A stretch of DNA of 64,000 nt, from NCBI RefSeq assembly GCF_002950575.1, contig NZ_CP026923.1, positions 806,001 through 870,000 of the forward strand. Reading direction: 5' to 3'. Origin of the DNA: Pontimonas salivibrio. GTDB lineage: Bacteria; Actinomycetota; Actinomycetes; Actinomycetales; Microbacteriaceae. The number at the start of each line of letters is the position of its first letter. Positions within the stretch are counted from its first letter, which is position 1. Shown piece by piece: positions 60,306 through 64,000 of this stretch. Under the pieces are notes generated by a model that worked only from the letters and a program-made list of their open reading frames with translations, was not told the DNA's origin and made no database searches. The position numbers and the translations under genes were made by a program.

Positions 60306-63190
60306 TGGACACCGCCCAGCTGCAGTGCGGCAGGAGTCACATCGACGACTCGACGTGCCATATTCGAGGGCAGAGCCCGAGCCGGCGGGAGGACACACAA
60401 CACCACAAGTTGGTCTTCAGCAGCAAAGCTGTCGATTGCGTGCCACCACAGGGCATGGTCGTCCAGGCTGGAAACGGGATCACCGGCGCCCACAATGGTG
60501 ATCGGTGCACGATCTACCAGCGCAAGTGCCGCCCACACCAGGATTTGTTGGGCTCTGGGTAATACCCCTGCTCTGGTGTTCTCATCGAGAGTGATGACCC
60601 CGGTTTCTGGGGGCAGTTGCCCACTGAGGGTATTGAGGTGTCGAAGAGTGTCTTGCACGATGGTGGCTCGAGAGGCAGTAGATCGGCTACCGGCACTCCC
60701 GGCATACGCTAATCGCTGGTCGATGGCGCTTCCCAGGGCATCCAGGAGGTCGTCATCTCTTCTGGACCAGACCGAAACTTTGCGCGCGACGCGCCCAGAT
60801 TCACTAGGCAGAGGGTGGCCTGCGACCTGGAGCGCCCCGGAGCGGGGTGGCAGATAGCCCGAAAGGGTGGCGGCTAGTGCACTGGTGTGTTGGGGTTCGC
60901 CCACCAGGTCAATACGTGCACCGGGCTCCCATTCGAGTGAGAGTGGCTGCTCGGGCCCCGACTGGGTGACCAAGAAATCGGCGTGGACGGCAAGGTGTTG
61001 GTGTTGGCGCGCCCACTGGGTGTCTCGGATGTGGTCTCGAAGCTGTTCGCCCTCCACATCCGCCTGTGGCACTCGTGAGTTCCAGGAGTTGGGAAGCCAC
61101 CAAGCTTTTCGCCCAAAGAGTGCCATCAGGGCGGGAATGAGGGTCATCCGGACGATAAACGCGTCAAAGGCAATCCCGACCGCCAAGCCCAATGCGATGG
61201 GTTTAATCGTGTTGGAGCCTTCTGGGACGAAGGAGAAAAAGACGAAAAACATGATGAGGGCGGCAGCCATCACCACCCGTGCACCCTGGGAGTAGCCCTC
61301 CTCGATGGCGTGTCGCCAATTTCCGGTGTGCACTTGGACTTCGCGCATGCCGGAGACCATGAACACTTGGTAGTCCATCGCTAAACCAAAGAGCACCGCC
61401 ATCAGGATGATGGGCATGAAGCTCAAAATGGGGCCAGGGGTCACGTGTAGCAGGTCTGCCCCGTAACCCCACTGGAACACCACGACAACGACTCCGAACG
61501 CTGCAGTGACTGAGAGGGCAAAACCCAACGCCGCTTTCAGGGGGACCACGATCGATCGGAAGACGGCGAGTAGTAACACGATGGCGAGTCCGACGACGAC
61601 GACGCCAAAGGGCAGCAGCGCATTTTGGATGCGCTCAGACACATCGACACCGATGGCAGTCACACCGGTGACAGCCATCGGGGCGTCGTATTCCTGCTCC
61701 CAGTCGGGAATGCGCTCCCGGATATCTGCCAGGAGTGCTTTTGTCTCCTTCGAATCGGGTGCGTACTCCGGGACGATTTGGAAGATGCCCGTGTCGAGAC
61801 CGGGGGAGGGGAACCCTTGGCTGACATACGCCACGCCTGGAATCTGGCCGAAGTCTTCTTCCATCGCCTCCAGGTCGTCTATTAGCTCTTCGCTTCGGGT
61901 GATGTCGACGGCGATGAGGAGCGGGCCGTTATATCCCGGGCCAAACCCTTCACTGATGAGGTCGTACGCCTGGCGCTGTGTGGAGTCCTCTGGTTCTTGA
62001 CCCCCACCGGGAAGGTTGAGATCTAACGACAGTGCGGGTAGAGCAATTGCCCCAAGGCCCAGCACGGTAATGAGTGTGACGGCGAGAGGGCGCTTTGCCA
62101 CCATGCGCACCCAACGCCTGCCAAAACTGGGGTTGTCCGCCGAGTAGGCGGCCACCCGGGCTGCTTGTGAACCCGGTTGAGGACGCAGTTTTTCCCCCGC
62201 GAGACCCATGAAGGCGGGCAGGAGGGTGATGGCTGCCACGACGGCGATAGCCACCGCGAGAGCGGCCGAAGCACCCAACACACTGAGGAAGGGCAATCCT
62301 ACGACAAAAAGACCCAGAAGGGCCACAATCACGGTCACTCCCGCGAACACCACAGCATTTCCCGCTGTTCCCACCGCGATCCCGGCTGATTCTTCAGCGT
62401 CTTCCCCGGCGGCTAACTGCGTTCGGTGTCTAGAGAGGATAAATAGTGAGTAGTCGATACCCACTGCAAGACCCAGCATCACGGCAAGTAGTGGCCCAGA
62501 GCTGGAAATAGTGAGCTCGCGGGCGGCGAAGAACAACACACCCAGCACAATGCCCACCCCGATAATGGCACTCGCGAGGGGCATCCAGGCGGGTCGAAAG
62601 GACCGGAAGGTCACGATGAGGACTAGTCCCGCAAAGGCGACACCGAACACTTCAGCGATGGTGAGGCCGACCTCTTGGTCTTGAAACACGGCTCCGCCGA
62701 ATTCAACCCGAAGTCCTAGGGGTTCCACAATTGCTCTGGTTGCTTGAAGCTCAGTCAAGAGTTCATCGGTCACTTCGGGGCCGGCCGCCTCGAATTGAAT
62801 CTGGATGTACGCCGTGGTGGCGTCCTCGGAGAGGGCCTGTTCGGCGAATTCCTCAAAGGGGTGCACCGCTTCTTCGATGCCGTCAAGATCTTTAATGGTT
62901 GTCGCGAGTTCGATGATGCCGAGACGGTTCGACGGTGTCGTGAGCCGCTCACCCTCTGGCGCGACGATGACTGCTTGTGCGGATGCTCCGGCGAAAGTGG
63001 GAAAAACCGCTTCGAGTCGGTCAAAGGCTTCCTGAGATTCACTGCCGGGAATACGGAATTCCTCATCGGTGGCTCCGGCGAAACCAAAGCCGATACCGCC
63101 AATCGCGATGAGGGCGACAAGCCAGCCGAGGAGAACCCGGCCCGCGTGACGGTAGCTCGCCTTACCCAGGCGATAGAGGAAAGTGGCCAT
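60302..63190 (-). CDS. MMPL/RND-family transporter fused to a degenerate ABC-ATPase-like domain
   Basis: 962 residues. Residues 1 to about 695 are a standard MMPL transporter: about 12 membrane helices, FGFAGATDEEFRIPGSES early, and GLAMDYQVFMVSGMREV and GIDYSLFILSRHRTQL as proton-relay segments. Residues about 740-962 are extra and resemble an ABC ATPase that has lost catalysis. Walker A is LVGEPQHTSAL (no GK[ST]), the signature-like segment is LPRAQQ (877-882), the Walker B-like segment is ITIVGAGDPVSSLDD (897-911), and there is no H-loop His. It is coupled to YhgE/Pip downstream and a TetR gene lies directly upstream. Lipid or envelope export is the family role. Confidence 0.9.
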   Translation of the reverse strand: MATFLYRLGKASYRHAGRVLLGWLVALIAIGGIGFGFAGATDEEFRIPGSESQEAFDRLEAVFPTFAGASAQAVIVAPEGERLTTPSNRLGIIELATTIKDLDGIEEAVHPFEEFAEQALSEDATTAYIQIQFEAAGPEVTDELLTELQATRAIVEPLGLRVEFGGAVFQDQEVGLTIAEVFGVAFAGLVLIVTFRSFRPAWMPLASAIIGVGIVLGVLFFAARELTISSSGPLLAVMLGLAVGIDYSLFILSRHRTQLAAGEDAEESAGIAVGTAGNAVVFAGVTVIVALLGLFVVGLPFLSVLGASAALAVAIAVVAAITLLPAFMGLAGEKLRPQPGSQAARVAAYSADNPSFGRRWVRMVAKRPLAVTLITVLGLGAIALPALSLDLNLPGGGQEPEDSTQRQAYDLISEGFGPGYNGPLLIAVDITRSEELIDDLEAMEEDFGQIPGVAYVSQGFPSPGLDTGIFQIVPEYAPDSKETKALLADIRERIPDWEQEYDAPMAVTGVTAIGVDVSERIQNALLPFGVVVVGLAIVLLLAVFRSIVVPLKAALGFALSVTAAFGVVVVVFQWGYGADLLHVTPGPILSFMPIILMAVLFGLAMDYQVFMVSGMREVQVHTGNWRHAIEEGYSQGARVVMAAALIMFFVFFSFVPEGSNTIKPIALGLAVGIAFDAFIVRMTLIPALMALFGRKAWWLPNSWNSRVPQADVEGEQLRDHIRDTQWARQHQHLAVHADFLVTQSGPEQPLSLEWEPGARIDLVGEPQHTSALAATLSGYLPPRSGALQVAGHPLPSESGRVARKVSVWSRRDDDLLDALGSAIDQRLAYAGSAGSRSTASRATIVQDTLRHLNTLSGQLPPETGVITLDENTRAGVLPRAQQILVWAALALVDRAPITIVGAGDPVSSLDDHALWWHAIDSFAAEDQLVVLCVLPPARALPSNMARRVVDVTPAALQLGGVQ

Positions 63191-63756
63191 TAGCGGCTGG
63201 CCTCCGGCTGTTCAAGTCGCAACATTTGGCCGAGCACCTCGCGCAATCCTTCTCTGGCAGCCTCGTCATCGAGCCCCGGTACCCCCAAGATGCCACTGGA
63301 GACCAGGGCGTAGGTGGCTCCTGAGACGGCGATGCCAAAACGCAGTCGGTCTTCTTCGCCATCGGTCATCTCACCCACCATTTCAGCCATTTGTGCCATC
63401 AGCTGGTGTGCGCGGCCAAGCGATTTACTCTCCTCGGCGAGGTAGGGGTGGGCGACGATGATGTGGGTGGCGAGGCGGTGGTTGATCAGGAAATCGACGA
63501 AGTTGTCAATAAACACCCGCCGGGAGCCGGCGTCGTGGGTTGCGGATTCGTTGGAGCGCTCCAACAGGGCGGAAAGAGCTTCGAGTGCTGGTGCGAGTGC
63601 CACATCGACGAGGTGGTTTTTATTGTGAAAGTGATAGAGCACGTTGGCTTTGGATGACCCGGCGTGGTCGGCCACATCCTGAATCGTGGTGTGGGCGATT
63701 CCCTGGTGGGCGAAGCGCTCCAGGGAGACCTGCAGGATGTGATCGTGATTGGACAC
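63190..63756 (-). CDS. TetR-family regulator of the MMPL-YhgE operon
   Basis: 188 residues from GTG 63756. HTH is HILQVSLERFAHQGIAHTTIQDVADHAGSSKANVLYHFHNKNHLV. This start is preferred because TAGGCT (63769-63764) lies 7 nt upstream and the operator then covers the -35 region; GTG 63786 is an in-frame alternative. The stop shares its base with the MMPL start, so the three genes form one operon that the regulator likely represses. Confidence 0.88.
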   Translation of the reverse strand: MSNHDHILQVSLERFAHQGIAHTTIQDVADHAGSSKANVLYHFHNKNHLVDVALAPALEALSALLERSNESATHDAGSRRVFIDNFVDFLINHRLATHIIVAHPYLAEESKSLGRAHQLMAQMAEMVGEMTDGEEDRLRFGIAVSGATYALVSSGILGVPGLDDEAAREGLREVLGQMLRLEQPEASR

Positions 63757-63789
63757 GACCTCGAGCCTAAAGTGAAGAGACACCACATC

Positions 63790-63805
63790 CTGACCAGTTG
63801 GTCAG
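63790..63805. promoter_or_regulatory. TetR operator (autoregulatory)
   Basis: CTGACCA-GT-TGGTCAG, 7-bp arms with a 2-nt centre, at the expected -35 position of the TetR promoter. This tight dyad is typical for TetR-family self-regulation. Confidence 0.7.
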
Positions 63806-63846
63806 TTTGTGCGCCAATTCCCAGTCAGTCCTGGGCAAAAGCCAAG

Positions 63847-64000
63847 CTAGTTGCTACGGAAAGCAACAACCGCGTTGTGCCCACCGAAACCGAAGGAGTT
63901 GGACAACGCCAGTAATGGCCCATCGGGAAGCGTCCGGGGGCTTGTGACGACATCGAGTGGAATCTCTGGGTCCTGGTTATCCAGGTTGATGGTGGGAGGG
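63847..64000 (-). CDS. fabF: Beta-ketoacyl-ACP synthase II, C-terminal end (partial)
   Basis: The last 50 residues only; the gene runs off the right edge. They read NLDNQDPEIPLDVVTSPRTL, then PLLALSNSFGFGGHNAVVAF and a stop, the C-terminus of KAS II with the conserved SNSFGFGGHN loop. It extends acyl chains in fatty-acid synthesis. It lies upstream of the TetR operator on the same strand. Confidence 0.9.
   Translation of the reverse strand, partial: PPTINLDNQDPEIPLDVVTSPRTLPDGPLLALSNSFGFGGHNAVVAFRSN

Overview
The window looks like the chromosome of a small-genome, high-GC actinobacterium, most likely a planktonic member of the Microbacteriaceae (Luna/Aquiluna/Pontimonas-like). This is an inference. 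It rests on the coproporphyrin-type heme pathway (hemY-hemQ-hemH), actinobacterial families such as DUF3145 and DUF1684, a split CrtYc/CrtYd lycopene cyclase beside a Blh-type retinal-forming dioxygenase, very tight gene packing, and many promoters whose TAnnnT -10 box lies 6-8 nt before the start codon (leaderless mRNAs).

Layout. 1-4.3 kb: end of an oligopeptide/dipeptide ABC importer operon (two ATPases and the binding lipoprotein), closed by a strong hairpin. 4.4-12 kb, minus strand: typA, an SDR oxidoreductase, and a general amino-acid ABC importer (aapJ-aapQ-aapM-aapP) with a hairpin over the aapQ ribosome-binding site. 12.2-25 kb is accessory. It has two tRNA-Met(CAT) genes and two 171-bp direct repeats, each ending in a displaced tRNA-Met 3' half. 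Between and beyond them lie a photolyase-like gene, a seven-repeat FG-GAP surface protein with a histidine kinase/response regulator pair, an AraC regulator with two small membrane proteins, an AbiE type IV toxin-antitoxin pair, and a frameshifted IS3-family element.

25-41 kb: a glycosyltransferase with a TetR regulator, a ChaA-like antiporter, a Tat-exported protein of unknown function, an MFS exporter, a heterodimeric ABC exporter, a DEAD-box helicase, a DoxX-like protein, a second photolyase-like gene, two TetR regulators and a fatty acid desaturase. 42-51.6 kb: two divergent heme operons, hemA-C-D-B-L and hemE-Y-Q-H, which together cover the route from glutamyl-tRNA to heme b except for enzymes not needed in the coproporphyrin branch. 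51.8-53.5 kb: crtYc-crtYd and blh, divergent, which would make beta-carotene and cleave it to retinal; no rhodopsin gene is in the window. 53.5-64 kb: a DivIVA-like coiled-coil protein, an MscS channel, a PsiE-like protein, DUF1349, DUF1684 and DUF3145 proteins, and a tetR-MMPL-YhgE/Pip envelope operon, with the 3' end of a fabF gene at the right edge.

The most unusual content is as follows. (1) Two paralogous photolyase/cryptochrome-like flavoproteins have circularly permuted domain order: the FAD-binding domain with a four-Cys, Fe-S-type pattern comes first, and the alpha/beta antenna-type domain comes last. (2) The MMPL transporter carries a C-terminal degenerate ABC-ATPase domain. (3) Accessory segments are arrayed by tRNA-Met attachment remnants. 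(4) A hairpin traps the Shine-Dalgarno sequence and start codon of aapQ.
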